The position numbers and the translations under genes are program-made. The notes under the pieces were generated by a model. That model ran no database searches. It was given only the letters and a program-made list of their open reading frames with translations, and was not told where the DNA came from. A DNA stretch of 64,000 nt from Rhodosporidiobolus odoratus (lineage: Eukaryota > Basidiomycota > Microbotryomycetes > Sporidiobolales > Sporidiobolaceae). Below are positions 10,891 through 22,009 of the stretch, piece after piece. Within the stretch, counting starts at the first letter, position 1. Each line of letters opens with the position of its first letter. The DNA lies in the NCBI GenBank assembly GCA_034387635.1, contig JAOANU010000003.1, positions 496,001-560,000 of the forward strand, read 5' to 3'.

Positions 10891-12598
10891 TTAAGAAGCG
10901 CCAGACGGCGCCGCTGTACCACTAGCTCCTCCTCCCCTGCCACCACCGCGTCCTCCGCGTCCCCTCCCGCCACCACCCCTCCCCCCACGCCCCGCCCCTT
11001 CTCCAGCAGTGCCTCCACCGCGCCCTCTTCCTCCCCCACCTGAGCCCCCGCGTCCTCTTCTCTGTCCAGTGGCATCTCCGAGAGCAGCCGTAAGTGCCGC
11101 TCCGACTTGACGACGCTGAGCTGCTGCGGCTGCGATCTCGGCTCCTGCGCGAGCGCCTGGGCCGAGGGCTTGAGCCTCAGGTTTCGCTGCGGGAGCGGGA
11201 GAAGTCGCACTGGCCGCGCCAGTGAAGGACGGCGCGAGCGCAGACCGTTGCTGCGCCCTCGCCGGGTTACGAAGGATCTGAGGCTGAGGCGAAGGGGCGA
11301 CAGGCTGAGATTGACTGGTAGGAGGTTTGGCGCTGGTAGGTTGTTGCTGTTGACGTTGGTGCTGTTGCTGCAATTGTTGACGGACCTTTTGAGCTTGCAA
11401 TGTGGCGTTGCGCTGAGCTTGTTGCTGCTGGGCGCCAACGGAGCCGGGAGGATAGGGTATGTGACCGGCAGGAAGAGGGGTTTGAGGTTTGCTGGAGGAG
11501 GGAGTCGAACCGTCACGAGACTGAGTCTGCTTGCCGCCTCCTGGTCCGTTCTTCGAACCCTCGCCTGGTACAGGTGTACTGCTGCGACTCGTCTCCTTTG
11601 ACGCTTTCCCCTTGCCCCTCGGCTTCTTCTCCTTCCCATTCTTCCCGTTCTTGGGCCTTTTGGCCGCTACAGCTTGCACGCCACCTGCAGCAGAGGTTGC
11701 AAGCTGTGCTTTGGTAGCGCCGGGGAGTGGTGGGGCGGCGAGTCGTTCCCTTTTGGCGGCGGAGGTGGCTTGTTTGCGAGCGGCACGTGCTGCCGCTTTC
11801 TGCTCACGCAGGTGGTCGAGAAGGGGCGTCGTCTTCGGTGCTTCCGTGACTGTCGATGGCGTTGTAGTAAGCGAGAGCTGAACAGGACAAAGCTTTGCAG
11901 AGGCGACTTACTGAGTTCTGTTGGCAATTGAACGGGGGCGGGTGCGGTCTTGAGCGCCTCGGCGAAAGCGAGAAAGTCGGCGTCTGTGAGAGCAAGCATG
12001 AGCTGACGCACAGATTGTGAAAGCGGTTGGCTTACCTTCGTCGATTGTACCTTGACGAGCATCCTGCTTCGAAGACAATGCAGGTGTTCGCTGGTACGGC
12101 GCAAACTCGACTACCGCTTGGCTTACGTTTCCTACAGCCGCTTCGACGGTCAATACCGCGTATGGAGTGGCATGGCGGAAGAAACATACCCTGCTTGTCA
12201 CGAAAGCTCCAGCCATCGTATCCTCGATGAAAAGCGACGAGGGCCTCAGGTGACCTAAAAGTGATGTAGGCGCGCGAGTGCACACTGTCCTTGTCCTTGC
12301 CACTGTGGGCGAAACGGCATCAAGATTAGCTTGGATCCTACCTAGATTTTAGGCCTCGTCCACTTCATCAACCATGAGGGTAGCGAACTCACGTCTTACG
12401 CAATTGACCCGGCGTGTACTCGGTCCAGGCTGCTACACCAGCTCCATCCGGCTTGTCATCCTGGTTCGGAACATCTCGCACGACCCAAGGAGAGACGGTA
12501 CGCCAGAATACGTCGGCTGGCAGGTCGGGTGGAAGGCGGCGAACGACAATCTTGAGGCGCTGATTCGACGACGAACTCTTACTCTTGCTTGGCGCCAT
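10891..12598 (-). CDS. UPF3: Nonsense-mediated decay factor UPF3 with RGG-rich tail
   Basis: Exons 12598-12393, 12302-12190, 12131-12036, 11983-11912 and 11849-10891 give 481 residues. UPF3 bridges UPF2 and mRNA in nonsense-mediated mRNA decay and shuttles between nucleus and cytoplasm. The N-terminal RNP-type domain is clear: RLKIVVRRLPPDLPADVFW, then VHSRAYITFRSPEALVAFH, GYDGWSFRDKQGN and AVVEFAPYQRTP. The typical GTIDEDADFLAFAEALK and TPLLDHLREQKAA segments follow. From about residue 245 the protein is disordered: a Lys-rich patch, Gln-rich stretches, then a C-terminal Arg/Gly-rich block with many RGG/GRG units. The gene is convergent with ORC3, and the stop codons are about 104 bp apart. 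The RGG tail is not a general UPF3 feature but is plausible as an extra RNA-binding arm. Confidence 0.93.
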
Positions 12599-14088
12599 AC
12601 GGGCTGGTGTACCGATACCGGCTTCAGCTAGTGTAGGAAGATTGGGGAAGCGAAGGGACGGGCGGAGGAGAGCGGTTCTGACGATTGGTTCAGCGAAGCG
12701 TCGCGGGTCTTGCAGGAGGTTGCCAACACGACTACCGATGCTGCAACATCACAGCTGAGACAAGAGACGGCGGCCGACGGTGAGTGCCGAATTTCGCTAT
12801 TTTTCTTCCCGCCCCTCCTGAGCCTCTGCAGACCGCCCATCCAGCTACCAGACCTTCCGCGACGCATCAACTGATGGGCACCTCTCATGCTGTTTCGCAG
12901 AGTGCAGCAGAGAACAGAAGAGCGGCGGTCGGAGGCCGTGGCTCAAGGTGGAAATTGGAGCACGATTGCGAGCAACCTGTGTCATCACCTCCCGATGGCG
13001 ACCTGCGGCTACCTTAACCTGACGGCACAGCGCTTGCGAGATCGAATTAGGACAAGACTTGCATTGCGCGGCCATTCGCATAACGCGCCGAATAGTAACC
13101 TCCTCGCCGCGCAGAACTCGCTTACCCGGACGCTTACTGCCGCCCTAACGCGCATTCGCTCGTCGCCAATCCACAGTGGTGTCGCTGTACGTCCAATTCA
13201 TCGGTCGCTACACGCCACGAGCTCGCCGCCGTCGCTGGATCTACGCGGCTTCAGTCGCTTATCTGGCTTGCTCTCCCCGCCTCTTCAGCGGGCGACATCC
13301 GCCGCTCGAGAGACTTACACACTGGTTGAGTGTGCGTAGGCTGTGCCACGCTTTCTGGTGCCGCCGCCGTCTGGTACTGCTGCTTGTCTTCGTCTTTCCT
13401 GGGCGCTGACCTTCTCAAAACCTTGTTTTGGCGCAAAACAGCGTTTGGGCTGCCTGCGCTGCTCGCCTCCCGGCAGGGACTTGTGTCTGTATGTCTGTGC
13501 TCATGTGCTGCCCTCGTACAACTTACCTTCCCTCCGTCTCCAGATCATTCCTTTCCTTTTGGCCTCGGAAGGTATAAACAGTCTTCGCAGCTATTCCCTC
13601 ACCCATACCGAGCCCCTTGCTCATCTGCGGCCGTACGGGTAGCAACTATACCTGATCGGAGCCCTGAATCAATATACCAAACCGAGCGTACCGTTGGCGG
13701 TAAAAGAATGAATCAATTTGCAATAACGGTTCTGGTGATCGTTGAGCTATGCCTTTCAAGCGCCCGCTCGTAGCCCAGACTGCAAAGCGCACTGCAGATG
13801 CGGTCTCCAGTTGAGGAGCCGTATGCTGTGTACGCTAGACTAGCCACTGATTTTCTCCCTTGGAAAAAGGCAGGGGAGAAAAAGTCAACCTACTGCTCTC
13901 GCTCCTCGCTCCCAGGCTCACCAACGACAGCATGCCCAGACCTCGCAGGCTACTATGCGACGATGCAGTGTGTTCTGCCATCCTCCCCTTCATACCTATC
14001 TTGTCTTCGCTTCACGTGCACCTTTTTTCCTCGCCGCGTCCTCGTCGCGCTGATGAAGTCGTCCTTCTTCGTCTCCTGCTGACAGCAA
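12599..14088. other. Long intergenic stretch, 1.49 kb, divergent promoters
   Basis: Lies between the divergently transcribed UPF3 (minus) and RAD51AP1-like gene (plus). Several frames are open (for example 12887-13339 plus), but none shows domain-like sequence or convincing splicing. A TATAAA box occurs at about 13572. Just before the downstream ATG, the sequence ctgacagcaa looks like a 5' leader intron acceptor. I could not support a gene here. Confidence 0.4.
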
Positions 14089-17000
14089 ATGAGTCGCCGC
14101 TCGCAAGGAGTCTTCGACCGTCTCGAACAAGACCAACTACAACAAGCGCTCATCGCATCTCAAGTCGACGCTGGCCAACTGCCACCTCTTCCTCCCGCCA
14201 CCAAATACGCTCCCTTACACGGTACACTGGACCCCAGCACAGCAGCTCGCTCGGTACCTGCTTCAGCAGAATCCGCCGCTGCCCGAACCTCCAGCGACGA
14301 GCGCCTCCAGCTCCCCATCCAGCCTCATCTCCGCCCCTTCCCTGTCATAAACAGCTCCGCTACCGCCTCTACTAGCGCGTCCTCGACCCGTACAACGCCC
14401 CTCGGACACCGTCTTATTGTTCCTGACACCCTGCTCAGCGGCACGGACGAGATCGCCTCCGCTTCGACCCTCAACAGGCCTCAGCCGCAGAGCGCAAACA
14501 ACGCTTCTACCGACGACATCTCCAGTTTCACTGCGACCAGTCACCGCCGCGGCATGGACACGTCAGTCGAGAACACCTCGAACGAGCTGGAGATGCAGGA
14601 TGTGGTTGGCGATAGCGATGGAGAAGGCGCCGGTACGTTTCCTTTTTAGCATGCAGAATATTCTGTACTGACCGAAATCTTTTCTCCCATCCAGCGAGCC
14701 CACAACTCGATCTCTCGGGCAAGAGCCTCTCGGCCCCTCACTACCACGCCCCCGCAGACCCTTCCTCGGTCATTCGCGACTCCAGCCGCTCCGGCGCCCA
14801 GCTACCCAAGCTGCCGCCGCTACCCCCTCTTCCGGCGGCAGGGCCGTCCGGCGCAAGCACGATTGACCCCATCGCGACCGACTCGCCAGTCTCCCACAGC
14901 GCTTCCACCTCTTCCGTTCTTTCCACGAAGAAGCGGCAAACCACGTTCGAAGGCGTGGTCATTAGCCCTGCCGCACTGGAACGGTCCAAGAAGCAGCCCA
15001 CGAAACGCAAGGCTGCACCAGCCGCGCACGAGGTCAAGTCTGCTGAATACGTCGACTCCTCTGACGTCGACATCGTCCAGCAGTCTCCGCCGCGCAAGAC
15101 TGCTAGGCGCAGCAGCACGGCGACCACGACAACAGCGACCACTTCACGCAGCGAAGAGACCCCGCTCACAGACTATGACGAGCCACCGACTGGCGCGGCA
15201 ACGAAGAAGAGTTCTGCCTCGTCATCGAAGAAGGACGAAGCGGCACCGACTCCCTCCCCTGATCCCCTCGACTCGCTCTCCACGGCTCACGGAGCCAGCG
15301 GTAGCGGAAGCAAAGGCGGATCGAAGTGCGCTCGTTCCGACTCCCTCTCCTCCCTCGACGAGCCCGCCCCTGTCAAGAAACCCGCTCAAAAAACAAAGTC
15401 TCGCCGTTCCACCGTCGAGGCCATGTCGGAAGACGAAGATGGTGAGAAGGCGCTGCTCGCGGAAGTTGCCGCTGCGGCTGAGCGAGCAGAAGATGACGAC
15501 AGCGATTTCGGCGGAGGAGGGAGAAAGAAGAAGAAAAAGAAGGCGGCGCCGAGGAAGAAACCTGCGCCGAGGAGGGTGCCGACTGTCAAGAAGAACAGCG
15601 TGGAAGGTGGGGAGGTCGAACCGGTTCAGGAGAAGCCGAAGAGGGGTCGGAGAAAGACGGCTGACAAAGAACCCTCACCCGCGCCTGAACCCTCTCCCGC
15701 CGCCCCGGACCAGGACCAAGAAATGCTCGAGTCTCCACAAGCAGACGAGTCGCCAGCGGGCCGTTCGGCTGTTCGTGAAGGCGAGCAACCTTTAGCCCCG
15801 CAACCCGCCTCGGAAGAGGAGGAAGGAGAGGTCGTTCTTGTCAAGAAGAATGGCGCTGCGAAGGGCAAGAAGAAGGCCGCACCCGTCGTCCAGGACTCGG
15901 ACGACGAAGACGCCCCTCCGCATGCCAGATCCGATACAAACGAGACGGCTGAGAAGGCCGTCGAGGAGGAAAAGCAAGGCGGGAAAAAGGGGCAAGGCAA
16001 GAGGAAAGGCAAAGTGGCGGCACGGGAGAACCCGGCGAAGAAGCGGAAGAAGGGGGTCGTGGCTTCCTCCGACGAGGAAGGCGGCATCGGACAGCTCAGC
16101 GATGCAGCTACTTCCGCCGTTCTGACCGGCGAAGAGTCTTCCTCCTCGGAACCCGTCAAAGGTGGCGCCGAGAAGGCGGTTCCCTCGAAGAAACGCTCCA
16201 GAGCAGCTGCCGGTCCCTCCGTCTCTCCCGCCATATCCCCAGCCTCTCGCCGTTCCTCTGTTTCCGAAGACGTCCAGCGCAAGATGAACGCCGTCATGCA
16301 TGCGGCTCAACTTCCGGACGACTCTTTCCTCTCTGCAGCGCTCGGGGGCAAGGGTAAAGTAACGGCGGATGCAGCTTCGGAAGGCGGCGCATCGACTTCG
16401 GGGACGAAAGGTAAGGGGAAATCTCCAGCGAACGCGTCAGCGAGGAAGGCTCCGGCGAAAGGCAAAGGGAAGGGTAAGCAGAAGGAAACCGAGGAAGTAG
16501 ATGCGGACGATGAAGACGACGAAGAGCAGGAGGCAGACAAGGTCCCGCTCGGTAGCCAGTCGAGCAGCAAGTCGGCGGATTCCAAGGTGAGCCTGATCCC
16601 TCCGCCTCATACTTACGCAAATCACTAACGCCGCCTCTTTCCGACGCAGGAGAACGATGGCGTTGCCGGGTCCGTCTCGACGCCAACAGCTCAGCGTGGC
16701 CGTTCCACTTCCGCTACGCCTTTCGGCAAAGCACCAAGACCCGGCAGTGAGTATCACATCCTTAACTCAGTTCTTCCGTCGCTCACGGGCTCATCCTCGC
16801 GTGCTTTGCCTAGGTCTCGCCGCCATCCTCCAGAAGAAGGGCATGGCCTCCTACCGCTCACCCGGCCTATCTGTTCGCGCCAAAGTCCCCTCTCTTCACG
16901 CCAACCTCAAGCCTCCCCCTCCAGCGAAGAAGGCGCTCGCCAAGGAAAAGAAGAAGAAGAAGAAGGGGGAGGAGAGCTACTCGGACGAGGAAAAGGTACG

Positions 17001-17210
17001 TTTGCCTTTATCACATCGCGCCCTACTCTTGCTTTGCATGGATATCCTTCGGGGATCATGTCCGCGGTCCTGACTTGTCTCGTCTGCGCCCTACAGCCTT
17101 GGTGGCAGAAGAAGGACCCGGAGGAGTGGGATGATGATGACCACCGCCGCTGGCAGAAACGTCAACGCCGCATCGAGAGGGGTCTTCCGGCCGACACGGA
17201 CGAAGACTGA
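14089..17210 (+). CDS. Disordered lysine-rich nuclear protein with RAD51AP1-like C-terminal motif
   Basis: Exons 14089-14632, 14695-16586, 16650-16746, 16814-16995 and 17097-17210 give 942 residues. Most of it is low-complexity Ser, Lys, Glu, Pro and Ala with many basic clusters (KKKKKK, KRKKG) that would serve as nuclear localisation signals, and with acidic SDDED patches that look like casein kinase sites. The C-terminal 105 residues are different and ordered-looking: LAAILQKKGMASYR, then SPGLSVRAKVPSLHANL, PPPPAKKALAK, WWQKKDPEEWDDDD and RRIERGLPADTDED. The GLS-x-x-A-(R/K)-V-x-x-LH-x-N pattern resembles the RAD51-binding motif at the C-terminus of vertebrate RAD51AP1 (from memory of that family). 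That suggests, but does not prove, a role in homologous recombination. No enzyme domain was seen. Confidence 0.75.
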
Positions 17211-17543
17211 GTTGGCGCAACCTGACAGCGACGGGTAGGGAGGGAGGGTGCGAAAGGAACCGCAGGGAAAGGACGAAGGGGAGGGAAGGACCGCATCGCA
17301 TATGTATCTTGCTTTTTTGTCAGTGCCGTAGTTCCCGCTTGCTGTTGTTGCAACCTCGCTTTGCTCCTCCTAGCCCTTTCTTCTCGCGCGGCTGCACGCG
17401 GTTCTGTGCGAGCAACAGTCGCACTTCGGATGAAGAAAAAGCGGGCAGCAGAATGAGCAATATAATCCGAAGGCTGCCAGCGGTAGCCCATCGCCAACAG
17501 CTCGGACCAGGTACTCGTAGTTGCGACTTGAAGACTTCCTGTT
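17211..17543. other. Convergent intergenic, 333 bp
   Basis: Shared 3' region of the RAD51AP1-like gene and the SET gene. It should hold both polyadenylation sites. Nothing else was recognised. Confidence 0.5.
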
Positions 17544-19424
17544 CTATTTCTCCAGGTCCTCCTTTACAGCTACCGCGATTCGCATTTCTTCCTCCCATAT
17601 CGTCGTCAGCATTCCCAAACTGAGCTTCAGGTCCTCGTCGACCTCTTTCTCCCTCGTCCATCTCCGCCTGGTCTCCTCACATCGCTTCAACCCATCCTGC
17701 GCGTCCGTGGCGACGCTATCGCAGATAACCTTGAGCGTGGCAGTTACCTTCAACTCGTTTGCAGATGAGATGGTCTCGATCGCACCGCTAAGAATATTGT
17801 ACCAGGGCACTAGAGCGTCGGCGGAGAGGGAAAGGGCGGAGGGAAGTCGAAGATGATGGAGGCGGAGGGCTACCATGACTCGCCAGCTTGCTGAGGGGGG
17901 TTCGGGGGTCGCTTGGAGTGTCATGTCGCTATAGTAACTGAATCAGTACACGCCTCGAGCGGAGCCGCGAACGCAGAGGGAGAGGATACCTACCCCCAAT
18001 ATCCCTCGTCTCGCAAAACACCCATCTTGATCTCCCCTTCATTCCCCTGCGCTTCGAAAAGCGCCTCTACGAATCGATCAATTTCCACTGCATTATATTC
18101 GTTCTCGCGCCCGACAACGAAGCCATACTCTGTGAGGAGCATGGCATCTTCGTGGGGACCGTAAGAGAAGGCAAGTTCGTCCCCGTCTTGTAGTGGTGGA
18201 TCGGTCGAATTTGATGACGGAGCAGGGAAGGTTAGGCTGGATAGGGTTGGGTGAGGTTTTGTCTGCACGTGGGATACTGATGAGTCTGCGAAGCGGCACC
18301 CCGACCAGATTGGCGGAGCTCACTGTGCGACCGGGCACGTGATTGATCTGCAAAGGTCAGGAAACGATTAGCGGAACGTCGTCGTGGTGGGTCCAGGTGC
18401 CCGCAGAGCGTACCATGTCGATCACCGGACACAGTGTGAGGTTGTTATCTTTTTTTGCGCCCTTTCCACCTTCAATGTCAAAGTAGATGCATCGGGTATT
18501 GACTGTAGCAGAGGACAATGTCAGTCCAGGCTCACTGCTGGGTGAGATGGGTACCTTACCATTCAGCCAGCCCAGAAGAAAGTCAAAGAATGCTAGCTCC
18601 CCCCTGACACCTGTTTGAGCCCTCTGTTGTAAAAAGCGGTAGACATCAGTGTGGCGGTGATCTAGACGCCGCGACAAAAGACTGGCGTACCCAGACACCC
18701 TGTACCGTCTTCCAATCCGCCTTGAACTTGTTCGTGATGACCTCCTGTCTCCTTCTCACCGCCGTTGGCAACACTTCGCACAAATCCCCAAATCGTTTCC
18801 TCCTCAAACGACCTTTCTCGCTGGCGATTTCCCGTTCAGCGAGGGAGACATCGTTCGGCCCTACGTCATACTCTGCTCGAAGGGTATGCAAGGACAAAGA
18901 CTCGATAGTCCAAGTCAAGGGGACGGTTGGGAAAGACCGCGGCAGAGTCGCGAGAAAAGGCCAGTAATCCTTTGTCGACGAGGACGAGGCGGGTGGTGGG
19001 CTGGGGGAGAAGAGGTGCCGGCGGAATTCGAGGCCTATGTGCAAGGATAGCCACTGTACTGCAGAGAGTTTTCCGGTCAAGGTTGACGGGTAAAGCGGTT
19101 TCAAGGTTCGGAGGTTGAGGAGGGCGTTGTTGGGTATGGAGATGAGCACGGTATTTGGCTACGCGCGAGACTGGATCAGCACGACCCTGAGCTGGACGGA
19201 CGCGATCCAACCTACCCGGATTTCGCCACGTGCTACGAGACCACGTCCAGCTGGAATTGCGCAACAAGGTCAATTCGAGTCAAGGCGTAAAGCGTCACAA
19301 GGCGGGACTCACCAGCGTTATGCACCAACCTGACATGCTTCTCAGGATCGCCTGCATTCGGAAATTTCACGAGCCAGGCCAGTAAGTTGGCCCAAATCTC
19401 GTCCGGCTCGTCGACTGTCATCAT
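17544..19424 (-). CDS. SET-domain protein lysine methyltransferase (SETD3/SETD4/Rubisco LSMT type)
   Basis: Exons 19424-19313, 19250-19216, 19158-18691, 18623-18560, 18502-18414, 18347-18324, 18262-17994 and 17928-17544 give 481 residues. It begins MMTVDEPDEIWANLLAW. The SET fold starts with GRGLVARGEIRPNTVLISIP (residues about 40-59). It then has FFDFLLGWLNVNTRCIYF, the cofactor/active-site motif CPVIDMINHVPG (about 250-262), and GDELAFSYGPHEDAMLLTEY with GF after it. The helical C-terminus (DMTLQATPEPPSASWRVM onward) matches the substrate-binding domain of this non-histone SET class. Members methylate lysines or histidine of cytosolic or ribosomal proteins using S-adenosylmethionine; the target here is unknown. 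One exon is only 24 nt and carries the NH motif. Splicing of the third-to-last intron (acceptor before 18262) was chosen by phase. Confidence 0.85.
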
Positions 19425-19680
19425 CTCAGCGAGTAGGGCGTGCGCAGGGTTAACGCTGGGCTATTCGAGTACGATGGGACTGAATAGTGATCCAACAGCC
19501 AAGACGGGCCAGAAAACGATGTACGAGCGAAGTTGGACGAGGGGAACGAGATGGAAGCGGAAAGAGCAAGAATTCGGTTGTCGCGGCCAAAACAGTGGGC
19601 TGCGTTTCAATGTACTCAGAGGCAACCTAGCGTACCATAGCACTGTCATACAGCACTTTCAGTTCACTCTGCCAAAAGGT

Positions 19681-21635
19681 CTATACCCACTTCAAAGTCC
19701 TCTGCTCCGCCTCGACCGTTCTCCGACTCAACACCTCCTCAACCTTCTCCTTGACTCCAACCTTCCCATCCCACCTCCTCTGCAACCTTTCAATCACCTC
19801 CACCTTAGTGACTGCGTAATCATCACTTCCTGCATCCTCCCCCTTAACTACCTTTTCGATATCCCTCTCGGTCGGAAGGGCGAATCGAGCATGCGGACTA
19901 ACCGTGTACGGTGCGAGTGACCGAGGGCGGGATCGACGAGATTTGCCAAAGTCTAGTTGCGGCAGGGGAGGGTTGGTGAAAGGTGGAGAGTTGGAGAAGT
20001 AGGTAGATTGGATGTCGGTTTCCGACACTTCGCTCAGTGAAGAAGGGGACCATGCCGGACGTTGTTCTTCCGGTTTGAGCTTCTTGACGAGAAGGTCAGT
20101 GACGCCGGTCTGGAAGTCGGGGTGTACGGAGGGCGAACAGCACGCGGCGGCGATGCGAGCGTCGGTGCGCAGGACTTCGGCAATGTCGAGCTTCTTGCCT
20201 TCGCGCAGACTCGCCATCGTGATCTTGACCGAAGTGGGTGAGCGAAGGAGGATGGCCTCGCGCGTCTCGCGTGCCCACTTCTGGAGAGCAGACATGTCGA
20301 CCTCGCCGTCTGTAGAACGGACTATGCGGTGCTTGGCGAGATCCAATGCTCCGTCCTCCAGCTTCTGAAGGTCCGCCACAATCTCCTCTGCCTTGCCACG
20401 ACGGAAGATCACATCGATAGCGCGACGAACCGGACCGACCAGCGGATAGTCCTTGATCGAGGCCCGAAGCTCATCTGCGTCCGCCGCGAACTCGTTCAAA
20501 GCAGAGTTGACGTTGTCGAGGGTGGCGGAAGCGTCTAGCTCAGCGAGACGGGCTTCAAGGGCAGGAAGGCGCTCGGAGGGGACGTAGTGCGTGGCGAGAC
20601 CGGCGAGGTATGTAGCAGCGCCTTTCAAGGGTAGGGAAGTGAGGGCGAGGTAGAGGCCGATGTGACCATCAAGGCGAGGCAGGATGAAGTTGGCACCAAC
20701 GTCCGGGAAAAGGCCGATTTTGGTCTACAAAGCAAAGAAATGTCAACAAGCAAGTGCGAATCGTAGGAAGCGAAAGAAAGCTCACCTCAGGCATCGCAAT
20801 TTGTGTCGACTCAGTAGCAACGCGGAAAGCTCCATGTCCACTCAAGCCCACACCGCCTCCAAAAGTCACGCCATGCATAATGGAAACAACCGGCTTATGC
20901 GTGGTGGCAATGAGGTGATTCTGAGGGAAGAAAAGGGGTGAGTTGACGCCGTCGACGCTATTTGAGCGTAAAACTGGCTCACCATGGTGTATTCCTTCTC
21001 GAAGAACCTGCTCGCCTTGCTCCGATCTTCATCCTTTTCCAAGTTCTTTGTCAATGCTGTACAAGGAAGAAAAGGGAAGAAAAGTCAGGTTCTCTCAAAC
21101 TTCCGGAGGGAATCGGCACCGTGTGAGAGAAAGAAGGCATACCAACGACATCCCCACCCGCACAGAAATGCTTCCCATTGGCCTTGATCAGAATAACATT
21201 CGCCAGTTCCGAAGCCTCGAATTTCTACGCGGGTCGAAGGCGAAGAGAGAAGAGAGCAGAAAATGGGTTCGAGTCAACTACTCTGTATCAGTGGACCCGT
21301 ATGAGAAAGGCGCTCACCTCGATAGCTGGTCGGATAATGTCTACCATTTCCTCATTAAGGGCGTTCAACGCTTTTGGCCTGTTCAAGACGATGCGGCGAA
21401 GAGCTCCTACAGCCTCAACGAGGACCGCCGGCTGCGTATACAGGGATCAGGACGGCTTGAGGTAGCAGCTTGAAGGCAGAGAGGTGCTTACTTGGGGCGC
21501 ATCGGGCGAAGAAGATGCGTTCATGGCGGCAGAAGCAGAGGAGAAATGGGATGATAGAAGGGCGAGACGGGCGGCAGGGGTAGGCATACGGGCTGCCCTT
21601 GAGCTCGATGTACGGATGGCAGTGCGTGCAAGCAT
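19681..21635 (-). CDS. EHD3: 3-hydroxyisobutyryl-CoA hydrolase, mitochondrial
   Basis: Exons 21635-21492, 21431-21318, 21224-21143, 21056-20983, 20920-20786 and 20724-19681 give 530 residues. The enzyme hydrolyses 3-hydroxyisobutyryl-CoA in valine breakdown. The first 35 or so residues (MLARTAIRTSSSRAARMP) look like a mitochondrial targeting peptide. The crotonase fold shows RRIVLNRPKALNALNEEMV, the oxyanion segment KHFCAGGDVVALTK, and the diagnostic MHGVTFGGGVGLSGHGAFRV and MPETKIGLFPDVGANF. These place it with the hydrolase rather than with enoyl-CoA hydratase. The C-terminal half keeps the family layout, with a Ser-rich insert near residues 395-440 (SETDIQSTYFSNSPPF). The start is the ATG that yields the targeting peptide; there is no in-frame ATG upstream before a stop. 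Confidence 0.9.
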
Positions 21636-22009
21636 TGTCAAGAGGGAAACAGCGGGAACGACGGAACAAGGAAGTTGCCGGACCAAGAGAACTTGAAGCG
21701 GGGACGACCATCGACTCAAGCAGCGACAGCTGTCCGGATCCAAATGGGACGCGCATATGAGCGACGGCCACTAAGGCCACGCGATCAAGAAGGAAGATGC
21801 AAGGAAAAGATGTTACAAGCAACGGCGTGTACGTGATGCGAGTAAGTCGGGTACAACCAAGAACCTATGTGTGCGTATGGCTAGGGAAAAGACTAAACGA
21901 TGATAAGAGCACACGTGTCAACAAGCGAGAAGAACGAGGGGAAGACCAAAGACTGCAGACCGGGTAGAGAGAGCGAAAAAGAAGAGAAGGGAAAACCGAC
22001 GGTCCGAGA
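21636..22009. other. Intergenic, 374 bp
   Basis: Lies between the WC-2 stop and the hydrolase start, both on the minus strand. It holds the hydrolase promoter. No distinct element was recognised. Confidence 0.5.

Noticed and set aside
12887..13339. Open frame of 150 codons in the large gap
   Set aside because: Composition is random-looking Arg/Ser/Leu, with no domain, no splice partner and no support from neighbours.
14863..15795. Ser/Arg-rich open frame of 310 codons
   Set aside because: A shadow in a second frame of the Lys/Ser-rich nuclear protein. The longer frame joins in phase to flanking exons; this one does not.
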